A stretch of DNA of 57,716 nt from Yoonia sp. (GTDB taxonomy: Bacteria > Pseudomonadota > Alphaproteobacteria > Rhodobacterales > Rhodobacteraceae). A program made the translations under genes and the position numbers. This document shows positions 9,930 through 18,533 of the stretch, in pieces. The stretch is from the NCBI GenBank assembly GCA_023955335.1, contig JAGSGF010000016.1, forward strand, positions 1-57,716, read 5' to 3'. Below the pieces are notes generated by a model, which was given only the letters and a program-made list of their open reading frames with translations, was not told the origin of the DNA and searched no databases. How positions within the stretch are numbered: the first letter of the stretch is position 1; each line of letters begins with the position of its first letter.

Positions 9930-9960
9930 AAAAGGCCCGCGATGAATGCGGGCCTTTTGT
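9930..9960 (+). terminator. Bidirectional hairpin terminator, mscL/ald
   Basis: Perfect stem AAAGGCCCGC with GCGGGCCTTT around loop GATGAAT, A-run on one side and T-run on the other. It lies between convergent mscL and ald and could serve both. Confidence 0.88.
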
Positions 9961-9970
9961 CGTTCGTGGC

Positions 9971-11089
9971 TTAGACCCGCAGCGCCAGCGCAGGTGACAT
10001 TACATCAATTCCAAGCGCCTTGCCCACTGCGTAATACGTCAGATGGCCTGCGTGAACGTTCAACCCGTTCAACAGATGCGCATCGTCTTCACACGCCTGC
10101 CGCCAGCCTTTGTTTGCCAATGCAAGCATGAACGGCATCGTCGCATTGCCAAGCGCGATTGTGGACGTCCGTGCCACCGCACCGGGCATGTTTGCCACGC
10201 AGTAATGCATGATCCCGTCGACGTCATAGACCGGGTCTTGGTGGGTTGTTGCCTTTGATGTCTCAAAGCAACCGCCTTGGTCGATCGCCACATCCACGAG
10301 GGCAGCGCCTGGTTTCAAATCAGCAAGCTGCGCGCGGCTGATCAGCTTTGGCGCTGCGGCACCGGGGATCAGAACTGCACCGATTATCAGGTCCGCTTGC
10401 ACGGCCAGCTCGATTGTGTTGCCAGCAGAGGCATAGCTATTCTTGAACTGCCCACCAAACACGTCATCAAGATAGCGCAGGCGGGGCAGAGACCGATCGA
10501 GCACAGTCACGTCCGCGCCCATGCCGGCCGCGATTTTGGCTGCGTGTGTGCCGACAACGCCGCCGCCGATGACCAGCACTCTTGCGGGGCCAACACCGGG
10601 CACGCCGCCCATCAGAACGCCACGTCCGCCGTTTGCCTTTTGCAATGTCCATGCGCCAACCTGTGGGGCCAAGCGACCTGCGACTTCGGACATAGGAGCC
10701 AGCAAAGGCAGACCACCACGGTCGTCAGTCACGGTTTCATAGGCGATGCAAGTCGCACCGGACGCCATCAGATCGTGTGTCTGGTCGGGGTCGGGCGCAA
10801 GGTGCAGGTAGGTAAACAAGATCTGTCCTTCACGCAGCATCTTGCGTTCGACCGGCTGAGGTTCCTTGACCTTTACGATCATGTCAGTGGCGGCAAAAAC
10901 CTCTGCGGCGGTGCCTACGATCGCGGCGCCTGCGGCGACATAATCTTCATCTGTGAAGCCCGCGCCTGTTCCTGCGGCTGTTTCAATGGTCACAGTATGG
11001 CCTGCATTCACGGCCTCGCGTGCAGCGTTTGGCGTAAGGCCGACGCGGAATTCTTGTGGTTTGATCTCTTTTGGACATCCGATGTGCAT
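9971..11089 (-). CDS. ald: Alanine dehydrogenase
   Basis: 372 residues. Catalyses NAD-dependent L-alanine to pyruvate plus ammonia, reversibly. Starts MHIGCPKEIKPQEFRVGLTP with AGGAGG ideally spaced upstream; the longer reading from 11140 adds non-conserved residues. Visible: substrate/catalytic Lys in VKVKEPQ (about 74), His in FTYLHLAP (about 95), the Rossmann GGGVVGTHAA (about 175), and the C-terminal NMPGAVARTSTIALGNATMPF. It lies divergent from an Lrp/AsnC regulator, the usual arrangement for alanine-responsive control. Confidence 0.96.
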   Translation of the reverse strand: MHIGCPKEIKPQEFRVGLTPNAAREAVNAGHTVTIETAAGTGAGFTDEDYVAAGAAIVGTAAEVFAATDMIVKVKEPQPVERKMLREGQILFTYLHLAPDPDQTHDLMASGATCIAYETVTDDRGGLPLLAPMSEVAGRLAPQVGAWTLQKANGGRGVLMGGVPGVGPARVLVIGGGVVGTHAAKIAAGMGADVTVLDRSLPRLRYLDDVFGGQFKNSYASAGNTIELAVQADLIIGAVLIPGAAAPKLISRAQLADLKPGAALVDVAIDQGGCFETSKATTHQDPVYDVDGIMHYCVANMPGAVARTSTIALGNATMPFMLALANKGWRQACEDDAHLLNGLNVHAGHLTYYAVGKALGIDVMSPALALRV

Positions 11090-11183
11090 TTGGGTCTCCC
11101 TCCTGATTGATATCAGGACTATCAGCCTGCGCGTGCGCAATGTCCGCGATGAAATGCTTGGTTGTTAGCGTTATTTATGGCAG

Positions 11184-11203
11184 TTATGTGCGAAAATACA
11201 TAA
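11184..11203. promoter_or_regulatory. Inverted repeat, candidate Lrp-type operator
   Basis: TTATGT and ACATAA arms separated by eight bases, in an AT-rich stretch of the 138-base ald/Lrp divergent gap. Lrp/AsnC proteins bind AT-rich imperfect dyads of about this size. The site lies 25 bases before the regulator start, so it could block that gene and affect ald. Assignment is by position and symmetry only. Confidence 0.5.
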
Positions 11204-11227
11204 TTTATCGCAAGGATCGTGCGCCAA

Positions 11228-11689
11228 ATGGAATTAGATAGCATAGACCGTCGAATCCTAGAAGTTCTTCAAGTGACGGGTCGCATGTCAAACGCGGAGC
11301 TGTCGGAGCGCGTCAATCTGTCGGCGTCGGCCTGCCATAGACGCGTGCAGCGGTTGGAGAAAGATGGGTACATCCGCGATTACGTGGCGTTGTTGAACCC
11401 ACGCAAGGTTGGGCGGCCCACAACCGTGTTCGTCGAGATCACGTTGTCTGGCCAAGCTGACGAAGTTCTTGACGCGTTTGAAAAAGCGGTCGCGAAGGTG
11501 CCCGATGTGCTTGAGTGCCATTTGATGGCGGGCACAGCAGACTACCTGCTCAAGGTCGTCGCGGGTGATACCGAGGATTTCGCCCGCATCCACCGCCGTC
11601 ATTTGGCAACCCTGCCCGGCGTTGCGCAGATGCAATCATCCTTTGCCCTGCGCACCGTGCGTCAAACCACGGCATTGCCTGTCCGGTAA
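11228..11689 (+). CDS. Lrp/AsnC family transcriptional regulator, probable regulator of ald
   Basis: 153 residues: N-terminal winged helix-turn-helix (IDRRILEVLQVTGRMSNAELSERVNLSASACHRRVQRLEKDG, about 6-48) and C-terminal RAM/effector domain (TVFVEITLSGQ to the end). The ATG at 11228 is preferred because AAGGA is only two bases from the GTG at 11219. Divergence from ald suggests an AldR-like activator sensing alanine; this is inferred from position. A REP copy begins five bases after the stop and likely ends the transcript. Confidence 0.88.
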   Translation: MELDSIDRRILEVLQVTGRMSNAELSERVNLSASACHRRVQRLEKDGYIRDYVALLNPRKVGRPTTVFVEITLSGQADEVLDAFEKAVAKVPDVLECHLMAGTADYLLKVVAGDTEDFARIHRRHLATLPGVAQMQSSFALRTVRQTTALPVR

Positions 11690-11693
11690 GGTT

Positions 11694-11716
11694 GATGGGT
11701 TAAAACCCATCCTACG
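11694..11716 (-). repeat. GTAG-headed REP element, copy 1
   Basis: Perfect palindrome GATGGGTT-AA-AACCCATC followed by CTAC, i.e. a GTAG head read on the minus strand. It lies between the convergent Lrp gene and iolG. Same family as copies at 20578, 29204, 43805, 44335 and 53090. Confidence 0.8.
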
Positions 11717-11725
11717 ACATATAGG

Positions 11726-12712
11726 TCAGATGGCGACAGGCACACCTGTTTCCCAGCTAAGCGTTGCCGCATCGGCCAGCATTTGCGCGCGAAGCCCGTC
11801 ATCGCCAGATGGGGACGGGGCAGTGCCGTTGGTGACCGCATCCACGAAGTGCATCATCTCGGCGCGGTAAGCTGCCTCATAACGTTCAAGGAAAAAGTGT
11901 TGTGCAGGGGCGCGCCGAAAACCTGCCTCGGTTGCGATCTCCACACTGTTTTCCAAATGGTTCTCGGCCCGGAGCATGCCCTTTGACCCGTGCACTTCGA
12001 TCCGTTGGTCATAGCCATAAGGTGCGCGGCGCGAATTACTGATCTGGCAGATTTTGCCCGATGCCGTGCGCAGCATGACGCCTGCCGTGTCCACGTCACC
12101 GGCCTCACCGATGGCAGGGTCCACAAGGGCAGCGCCCATGGCCATGACCGACACGGGCTCTTCACCTAACAGGAAACGCGCCATGTCCAAATCGTGGATC
12201 ATCATGTCGCGGAACAGACCGCCGGATGTGGCGATGTAGCTGATAGGGGGTGGGGACGGATCGCGGGACATGATCGTCACAAGCTCGACGTTGCCGATTT
12301 CGCCGTCTGCAATACGGGCCTGCACGTTGGAAAAGCTGGGGTCAAACCGCCGATTGAACGCTGTTAGGAACGGAACACTATGTTGGGCCACGATTGCCAG
12401 ACAATCGCGGATCCGGTCAGCGGACATATCAACAGGTTTTTCGCAAAAGATCGCTTTACCAGCCTTTGCAGCTGCATGAATCAGGTCGTAATGCGTTGTT
12501 GTTGGTGTGCCGATTACAACGGCATCAACATCATCGCTGGTCATAATTGCATCGATGCTGCGAACATCTGCACCCAAATCATCCGCAAGGGTTTGGGCAG
12601 GGTCGGGGAACGCATCGGCCACTGCCGTGACGCGGGCCGTAGACATGGATTTGATCGTGCGAGCGTGGACTTGGCCAATCCGCCCACAGCCAAGAATTGC
12701 GATATTCAGCAT
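11726..12712 (-). CDS. iolG: Inositol 2-dehydrogenase
   Basis: 328 residues of the Gfo/Idh/MocA family. Oxidises myo-inositol to 2-keto-myo-inositol with NAD, the first catabolic step. N-terminal Rossmann fold (ILGCGRIGQVHA), the family EKP motif in FCEKPVD (about 95), and the C-terminal catalytic region with MMIHDLDMARFLLGEEP typical of inositol dehydrogenases. Last gene of the minus-strand iolDCBJG series, three bases after iolJ. Two further family members lie in the same island, so this is named IolG on sequence likeness and its place in the operon. Confidence 0.9.
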   Translation of the reverse strand: MLNIAILGCGRIGQVHARTIKSMSTARVTAVADAFPDPAQTLADDLGADVRSIDAIMTSDDVDAVVIGTPTTTHYDLIHAAAKAGKAIFCEKPVDMSADRIRDCLAIVAQHSVPFLTAFNRRFDPSFSNVQARIADGEIGNVELVTIMSRDPSPPPISYIATSGGLFRDMMIHDLDMARFLLGEEPVSVMAMGAALVDPAIGEAGDVDTAGVMLRTASGKICQISNSRRAPYGYDQRIEVHGSKGMLRAENHLENSVEIATEAGFRRAPAQHFFLERYEAAYRAEMMHFVDAVTNGTAPSPSGDDGLRAQMLADAATLSWETGVPVAI

Positions 12713-12715
12713 AGG

Positions 12716-13552
12716 TTATCCTTTCGCGCCGCCGAACGCCTGCAGCACATGCATGGCTGCGGCAACGACGGGGTCGTGAGTTTCTTTGAGGATCGCGACG
12801 CGGTCAAAGCGGCTAGGGTCGCGGTTCACGGCATCGCGCAGCGCGGTACCAAACGCCATGCGCAATTCCGTCCCGATGTTGAATTTGCAAACCTTTGAAT
12901 TGGCCGCGAGATCGCGCCGTTGGTCAACAGGCACGCCAGACCCGCCATGGATGACCAATGGCACCTGCGTCACGGCCTCGATTGCGCGAATGCGGTCCAT
13001 ATCCAGCCCGCCTTGCTTGTCTTGTTGCAAGTGAACGTTGCCTACAGAAATCGCCATGGCGTCCACGCCGCTGTCGCGCGCGAAAATCGTGGCCTCGGCA
13101 GGGTCTGTGCCCGCAGATTTTTCACCGTCTGCATAGCCAACAAACCCGATCTCGCCCTCGCAAGAAATACCAGCGCTATGGGCAAGCTCGGCCACGCGCG
13201 CTGTCTCGTCGATGTTCTGGGCCAGCGGTTTGCGTGATCCGTCGAACATGAGCGACGTAAAGCCTGCGTCGAGCGCGGCTTGGCAATCTTCAAACGTATA
13301 CCCGTGGTCAAGGTGTGTGACGACAGGCACAGATGCCCCTTCGGCCAGATGCCGGAACATTTTTCCCAAAACGGGCAGTGGCGTGTGGTTGCGACACCCT
13401 GGTCCGGCCTGCAAAATCACAGGGCAGCAAAGAGCCTCTGCAGCGGCGACATAGGCGCGCATGTCTTCCCAGCCAAGGGTAACAAGCCCACCAACGGCGT
13501 AGCCATTTTTGAGCGCAGGCTGCAGGACGTCTGCAAGGGTGACTAGCGGCAT
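12716..13552 (-). CDS. iolJ: Class II aldolase, probable 6-phospho-5-dehydro-2-deoxy-D-gluconate aldolase
   Basis: 278 residues of the class II fructose-bisphosphate aldolase family (zinc-dependent TIM barrel). Zinc-ligand and catalytic regions are visible: THLDHGYTFEDC (about 80), MFDGSRKPL, GEIGFVGYADG, VHIHGGSG-type segment VIHGGSGVP (about 205) and FNIGTELR. In an inositol operon the likely job is splitting DKG phosphate into dihydroxyacetone phosphate and malonate semialdehyde. Related GatY/KbaY/Fba enzymes look similar, so the substrate call rests on context. AAGGA lies about ten bases before the start. Confidence 0.82.
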   Translation of the reverse strand: MPLVTLADVLQPALKNGYAVGGLVTLGWEDMRAYVAAAEALCCPVILQAGPGCRNHTPLPVLGKMFRHLAEGASVPVVTHLDHGYTFEDCQAALDAGFTSLMFDGSRKPLAQNIDETARVAELAHSAGISCEGEIGFVGYADGEKSAGTDPAEATIFARDSGVDAMAISVGNVHLQQDKQGGLDMDRIRAIEAVTQVPLVIHGGSGVPVDQRRDLAANSKVCKFNIGTELRMAFGTALRDAVNRDPSRFDRVAILKETHDPVVAAAMHVLQAFGGAKG

Positions 13553-13576
13553 ATTATGTATGTCCTTGTGGCCAGT

Positions 13577-13617
13577 GGCGGAGCCTCCGGCGGGAGTATT
13601 TTCAAAAAAGCGAGGCG
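13577..13617 (+). repeat. GGAGCCTCCGG-type intergenic element, full copy
   Basis: Reads GGCGGAGCCTCCGGCGGG, then GAGTATTTTC, then AAAAAAGCGAGGC. It fills the iolB-iolJ gap inside an operon. A second full copy is at 53874 and partial ones at 24718 and 32229. Confidence 0.7.
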
Positions 13618-13618
13618 C

Positions 13619-14476
13619 TTATTTGAACTTGGCAATCATGTCCTTTATGCCCGGAATCGTCTCAATCTGGGCTGCGTGCGTTGGCTGGAAAAACTGTACG
13701 AGACTGCGTTGGGACAACCCGCCAAGAATGGTGAAATAGTACATCTCATAGCCAGGCAACACGGCGCAAGGGTGGTACCCGCTGTCAAGCATGATCGTGG
13801 ACCCATCCATCAGTTGGTGGGCCTCGCCGGGCTTGCCTTCTTCCCGTTGGATGATCTGTACGCCAGACCCGAAGTTGGGCCGGAAGCGGAAGTTATATGT
13901 CTCGTCATGGCGCGTCTCGATGATGTTGCCGTCCGCGTCTTTGCGGTCTGTATCATGCTTGTGCGCAGGGAAACCGGACCAGCCGCCTTGCCCGACAGTA
14001 AACAGTTCGGACACCAGCAAACGGCCGACCTTGTCGTGGTATTTTGTGCCGAGAATGTGCTTAATCTTGCGGTGTGTTTTGGTGTCGTCAGACCCGTATT
14101 GCACGGTGTCCAGATCGGCCACGCGCACATCAAATGGGTCGAGTACCTTATCATAGCGCGCGCCTGCGATGAACGTCTCGGTCGCGTCTGATGTGCAGAC
14201 GATTGTGGCTTTTGCGCCAACGGGCACATAGACCCCTTCGGGCTCGCCGTCCCATACGTCTGTGCCGCGATTACCAAGGGCCTTGTACTCAACGCCCTCA
14301 ATTTCGACGTCAACGGTCCCAGTCGCGGGTGCGATGCAGGTTTCATAGCCGGGCACTTGATAGGTGAATGCCTCGCCCTTCTTCAACTTTACGATGTTGA
14401 AGTAGTTCAGCGGCACCGACGCATCGTCAGCGTCCACGATAGGGATGTTGCGATTGTCATGAGGGGCGATATGCAT
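13619..14476 (-). CDS. iolB: 5-deoxy-glucuronate isomerase
   Basis: 285 residues, a bicupin protein. Converts 5-deoxy-D-glucuronate to 5-dehydro-2-deoxy-D-gluconate, the step between IolD and IolC. Metal-binding cupin residues are visible in FPAHKHDTD (about 170) and RHDETYNFRF (about 190), with the C-terminal SGYHPCAVLPGYEMYYF typical of IolB. The start MHIAPHDNRN follows GAAAGGACG. It is 11 bases downstream of iolC and separated from iolJ by a 66-base gap holding a repeat element. Confidence 0.94.
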   Translation of the reverse strand: MHIAPHDNRNIPIVDADDASVPLNYFNIVKLKKGEAFTYQVPGYETCIAPATGTVDVEIEGVEYKALGNRGTDVWDGEPEGVYVPVGAKATIVCTSDATETFIAGARYDKVLDPFDVRVADLDTVQYGSDDTKTHRKIKHILGTKYHDKVGRLLVSELFTVGQGGWSGFPAHKHDTDRKDADGNIIETRHDETYNFRFRPNFGSGVQIIQREEGKPGEAHQLMDGSTIMLDSGYHPCAVLPGYEMYYFTILGGLSQRSLVQFFQPTHAAQIETIPGIKDMIAKFK

Positions 14477-14487
14477 TGTGCGTCCTT

Positions 14488-15465
14488 TCAGGTCGTGGTG
14501 GGGCCAGCATGGCTGGTCAAAAAAGCGTCGAGTTCAGATGTAATCGGCATGGCGGGCGCGCAGCCGGGTTTGGCGACGACGATTGCAGCGCAGGCTGATC
14601 CGCGCATGACGGCGGATTTCAGATCATGCCCAGCAGCAATGGATGACAGCATGCCCGCCATAAAACTGTCACCAGCCCCTGTCGGTTTTAGGGCGGTGAC
14701 AGGGTAAATTCCGGTTCGGGTTTCCTCGCTGTTTGCAAACGTCACGGCGCCGTGTTCGCCCATTTTGTAAACGACGATGGCAGCCGAGGTGCCTGCCAAA
14801 TCCCGCGCCTTTTGCAGGCCAGCGTCCTTGGATCCTGCCATAAAGCCGAACTCGTCATCGTTGCCGACAATCACATCTGACAGCGCGCCAGCACGTGATA
14901 GAACATCTGCGGCGACTTCTGCGCTTGGCCAAGAATAGGGGCGGTAATCGACATCAAAGATGATCGGCAATCCAGCCGCGCGTGCCAATTCAAATGCGCG
15001 GAATGCAGCGCTGCGCGAGGGTTCTGCAGCGAACACAGTGCCTGCGGTCACAAGCGCGGAAAAGCGGGCGTAGTCCACGGCTTCTACATCTGCCACAGTC
15101 ATTTCAAAATCTGCGGCCCCATTGCGGTAGATCACGGATTGATGGTCTTCCACCCGCGTTTCATAGATGGCCAAAGAATTGCGCGCCTCGCCGCCCACAG
15201 TTGTCACATGTCGGGCATCAACGCCGTACTCACCAAGTTTTTTCAGGCAAAACCGTCCAACGGCATCATCTGAAACGCAGGTCACGAGAGCCGCCTTGCC
15301 GCCTAATTTCACGATGCCCGCCGCGATGTTTGCGGATGATCCGCCCATATCGACCGTGAGGCTATCTGCGTCTTCGGTGGAAATGCCCGCGGGTGGATAC
15401 AGATCCATACCGACCCGCCCTACCACGACAAAATTATTACCGGCGATGCCTTTGATCACATCCAT
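14488..15465 (-). CDS. iolC: 5-dehydro-2-deoxygluconokinase
   Basis: 325 residues, PfkB/ribokinase family. Phosphorylates 5-dehydro-2-deoxy-D-gluconate with ATP. N-terminal VVGRVGMDLYP and the GGSSANIA substrate motif (about 37-45), plus the C-terminal PfkB signature TGAGDSFMAGMLSS with the catalytic Asp (about 275). Only three bases separate its start from the iolD stop, so translation is probably coupled. The length and the position between iolD and iolB fit IolC. Confidence 0.94.
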   Translation of the reverse strand: MDVIKGIAGNNFVVVGRVGMDLYPPAGISTEDADSLTVDMGGSSANIAAGIVKLGGKAALVTCVSDDAVGRFCLKKLGEYGVDARHVTTVGGEARNSLAIYETRVEDHQSVIYRNGAADFEMTVADVEAVDYARFSALVTAGTVFAAEPSRSAAFRAFELARAAGLPIIFDVDYRPYSWPSAEVAADVLSRAGALSDVIVGNDDEFGFMAGSKDAGLQKARDLAGTSAAIVVYKMGEHGAVTFANSEETRTGIYPVTALKPTGAGDSFMAGMLSSIAAGHDLKSAVMRGSACAAIVVAKPGCAPAMPITSELDAFLTSHAGPTTT

Positions 15466-15468
15466 CGA

Positions 15469-17331
15469 TCAGACCCCCTTGCGCTGTTGCGGCCGTGTGG
15501 ATTCCCAATCTTTATGGGCATCACGGACCTTTTTGTTGTCAGTGATATGCGGCGTGCCGACCTCCCACCAGGTGTGGCCCTGGGTGGTCCAGCCTTCATA
15601 AGGGTCGACGTTCATGACGATCACGGATGTGGTATCAGCCGCCTTGGCACGCTTGAACGCCTCGGCCATTTCCGCAGGGTTTGACACAGTTTCTGCGCTA
15701 GCCCCCATAGCGCGCGCGTGCGCTTCAAAATCGACACTCACTTGGTTCACTGCCGTCGGCGTATCCGCGATGAGATTGTTAAAGCTTTCGTTGCCAGTGT
15801 TGTTTTGCAGCTTGTTGATGACCGCAAACCCGCCGTTATCCAGCACGCAGATAATCATCTTTTTGCCCGTCAACACGGACGAATAAATATCCGAGTTCAT
15901 CAGCATATAGGACCCGTCGCCTGTGAACACGATGGTGTCGCGGTCTGGCTCGGTCTCAGACTGCGCAATGCGCGCCCCCCAGCCGCCCGCGATTTCATAT
16001 CCCATGCAGGAGAACCCGAACTCAACGTCCACCGTGCCGATGTCCAGCGTGCGCCAGTTGGCCGTGACTTCGGCAGGTAATCCACCTGCGGCAGCCACCA
16101 CACGGTCGCGACGGTCGCACAGCGCGTTCACAACGCCAATCGCTTGGGCGTATGAATTGGGTCGATTGCCCGGCTTCACGTTCTCGGCGACATAGGCTGT
16201 CCACTTTGCCCGCTCGGATTGCGCATGTGCTGTCCAATCGGCAGGTGTTTTGTAATCCGTCCCCATTGCAGGCAGCGACAGTTTCGCGTCACCCACCACG
16301 GTCAGCGACATATGCTTGGCCGCATCGTGGCGACCGACGTTCATGCCGATGATCTTGGCGTCATGGCTAAAGGCGGTCCACGATCCAGTCGTGAAATCCT
16401 GCAATCGGGTGCCAACCGCGAGGATCACATCTGCTTCTTTTGCAATCGCGTTTGCGCTGTCCGACCCAGTGACCCCAATTGGGCCAATGTTCAGGGGATG
16501 GGTGTCGCGCAGATTTGCGCGGCCCGCGATGGTCTCGACCACAGGAATTCCAGTGGCTTCGGCAAAGGCCGTCAGTTCAGCGACCGCGTCCCCGTATTGC
16601 ACGCCGCCACCTGCAATAATCATCGGGCGCTTGGCGGATTTGAGCAAGGCAATCGCATCAGCGACTTCGGCCAGATCAGGGGCCTGTGATCGGATGCGGT
16701 GCACCCGCTTGTCAAAGAAACTGGTCGGATAGTCATACGTCCAGCCCTGCACATCCTGTGGGAGTCCAAGAAATGCAGGGCCGCAGTCTGCGGGATCAAT
16801 CAACGTCGCAATTGCTGCGGGCAGGGACTGAAGTATCTGGGCCGGATGTGTGATCCGATCCCAGAACCGCGACACGGGTTTGAAGGCGTCATTGACGCCA
16901 AGCGTTGGATTGCCGAAGTGCTCTAGCTGCTGCAAAACCGGATCGGGCAGGCGGGTCAGGAATGTATCACCACATAGCAGCAACATGGGCAGACGGTTGG
17001 CATGGGCTAGCGCTGCGCTGGTCAAAAGGTTCGCAGTCCCCGGTCCCGCGGAGGCGGTACAAAACATCATACGCCGACGCATGTGGTATCTGGCATAAGC
17101 GGCAGCCGCGAATCCCATACCCTGTTCATTCTGGCCACGGTACAGCGGCAACGCCGCGCGATTGTCATGCAATGCCTCGCCCAGACAGGTCACGTTACCG
17201 TGGCCAAAGATGCCAAATCCGCCACCAAACAGGCGAACTTCTGTGCCGTTGACGACAATATATTGCGCCGCCAAATAGCGGACGATAGCCTGCGCTGTGG
17301 TGAGGGTAATGGTATTCATTTTCGGGTCCAT
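15469..17331 (-). CDS. iolD: 3D-(3,5/4)-trihydroxycyclohexane-1,2-dione hydrolase
   Basis: 620 residues, thiamine-diphosphate enzyme that opens the ring of the IolE product. Three-domain layout: N-terminal Pyr domain with the activating Glu in RGQNEQGMGFAA (about 70), a central Rossmann-like domain (MIIAGGGVQYG), and a C-terminal PP domain with the ThDP/Mg motif beginning FTGDGSYMLMNSD (about 465). First gene of the minus-strand iol series. ATGs at 17331 and 17319 are both possible; neither has a strong ribosome site. Its upstream gap contains the LacI-type operator. Confidence 0.94.
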   Translation of the reverse strand: MDPKMNTITLTTAQAIVRYLAAQYIVVNGTEVRLFGGGFGIFGHGNVTCLGEALHDNRAALPLYRGQNEQGMGFAAAAYARYHMRRRMMFCTASAGPGTANLLTSAALAHANRLPMLLLCGDTFLTRLPDPVLQQLEHFGNPTLGVNDAFKPVSRFWDRITHPAQILQSLPAAIATLIDPADCGPAFLGLPQDVQGWTYDYPTSFFDKRVHRIRSQAPDLAEVADAIALLKSAKRPMIIAGGGVQYGDAVAELTAFAEATGIPVVETIAGRANLRDTHPLNIGPIGVTGSDSANAIAKEADVILAVGTRLQDFTTGSWTAFSHDAKIIGMNVGRHDAAKHMSLTVVGDAKLSLPAMGTDYKTPADWTAHAQSERAKWTAYVAENVKPGNRPNSYAQAIGVVNALCDRRDRVVAAAGGLPAEVTANWRTLDIGTVDVEFGFSCMGYEIAGGWGARIAQSETEPDRDTIVFTGDGSYMLMNSDIYSSVLTGKKMIICVLDNGGFAVINKLQNNTGNESFNNLIADTPTAVNQVSVDFEAHARAMGASAETVSNPAEMAEAFKRAKAADTTSVIVMNVDPYEGWTTQGHTWWEVGTPHITDNKKVRDAHKDWESTRPQQRKGV

Positions 17332-17343
17332 GCGTTTCGATCA

Positions 17344-17371
17344 TTGACGGTTGTTCAATTTCCACGATACT
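17344..17371 (+). promoter_or_regulatory. Candidate promoter of the plus-strand inositol genes
   Basis: TTGACG (17344-17349), 16-base spacer, GATACT (17366-17371). The operator palindrome begins four bases after the -10 element, which would place it over the transcription start, a typical repressor position. Confidence 0.5.
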
Positions 17372-17374
17372 AAT

Positions 17375-17392
17375 TTTGCAACCGGTTGCAAA
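17375..17392. promoter_or_regulatory. LacI-family operator between iolD and the plus-strand dehydrogenase
   Basis: Perfect 18-base palindrome TTTGCAACCGGTTGCAAA with the central CG pair typical of LacI-family sites. It lies in the 86-base divergent gap and could control both directions. The same core recurs at 21676. Confidence 0.85.
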
Positions 17393-17417
17393 CCGTATTT
17401 CAGAAATAGGAGGCACA

Positions 17418-18521
17418 ATGACGCAATTAGGGATCGGAATTGTCGGTGGGGGCTATATGGGCAAGGCCCATGCGGTCGCTATGTCTGCTGTTGGGGCCGT
17501 CTTTGGAACAAAACTGCGTCCACAGCTTGAAATGGTCTGCGCGACGTCCAATGCATCCGCCGAGAAATACCGCCTTGCCTATGGCTTTGCGCGCGCCACG
17601 ACCGACTGGCAGACGCTTGTGAATGACCCAAAGGTTGAGGCAATCATCATCGCCTCGCCGCAAGCCACGCACCGTGCCATTGCAGAAGCCGCGTTCAAGC
17701 TTGGTAAGCCGGTTTTGTGTGAAAAACCCATGGGTGCTTCGCTCGAAGACAGTCGTGCTATGGTTGACGCAGCCCAAGCAGCGGGCGCAATCAACATGGT
17801 CGCCTTTAACTATATTCGGACCCCTGCCAGCCAATATGCGCGACAGCTTATCGCGGATGGGGTGATCGGCGATATCACGTGGTTCCGTGGCGAACATACA
17901 GAAGACTTCCTTGCCGATCCTGCCGAGCCTGCAACATGGCGAACCACAGGTATCGCGAACGGGACGATGGGCGATCTGGCCCCGCATATGTTGAACGCAG
18001 CCCTCGCATTGGTCGGTCCAATCGACAGTGTGATCGCCGAAGTTGAAACCGTACACACCGACCGACCGGGCGGCACCGTGACCAATGATGATCATGCGCA
18101 AATGATGTGTCGGTTTAACGGCGGGGCCATGGGATCCATGTATTTCAGCCGAATCGCAACGGGCCGCAAAATGGGCTATGCCTACGAGATTACCGGTACC
18201 AAAGGCGCGATCAAGTTTGATCAAGAAGACCAGAATGCGATCTGGCTTTACCGCATGGATATGCCAGAGGCGCAGCGCGGATTTACCAAAATACTGACCG
18301 GCCCAGCACACCCGGATTATCTGCCATTTTGTCAGGGACCAGGGCATGGGACAGGCTATCAAGATCAAATTATTATCGAGGCAAAGGATTTCCTGGAGGC
18401 GATTGCTTCTGGGCAAAATAAATGGCCGACATTCCGCGATGGGATGGCGGTGAACCAGATTGTGGCCGCGGCCTTGGCATCATCAGATGCCAAGTCGTGG
18501 GTCAACGTGACTGACACCTAA
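17418..18521 (+). CDS. Gfo/Idh/MocA family oxidoreductase, inositol-linked
   Basis: 367 residues from the ATG at 17418, which has AGGAGG at ideal spacing. NAD(P)-binding Rossmann fold (IGIVGGGYMGKAHA), the EKP motif in LCEKPMGAS (about 100) and a C-terminal beta-sheet domain with DLAPHMLNAALALVGP. It probably acts as a dehydrogenase on an inositol isomer or an inosose; the exact substrate cannot be read from sequence. First gene of a three-gene set with iolE and another family member, directly behind the LacI operator. iolE starts 12 bases downstream. Confidence 0.82.
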   Translation: MTQLGIGIVGGGYMGKAHAVAMSAVGAVFGTKLRPQLEMVCATSNASAEKYRLAYGFARATTDWQTLVNDPKVEAIIIASPQATHRAIAEAAFKLGKPVLCEKPMGASLEDSRAMVDAAQAAGAINMVAFNYIRTPASQYARQLIADGVIGDITWFRGEHTEDFLADPAEPATWRTTGIANGTMGDLAPHMLNAALALVGPIDSVIAEVETVHTDRPGGTVTNDDHAQMMCRFNGGAMGSMYFSRIATGRKMGYAYEITGTKGAIKFDQEDQNAIWLYRMDMPEAQRGFTKILTGPAHPDYLPFCQGPGHGTGYQDQIIIEAKDFLEAIASGQNKWPTFRDGMAVNQIVAAALASSDAKSWVNVTDT

Positions 18522-18533
18522 AGGAACGACACT

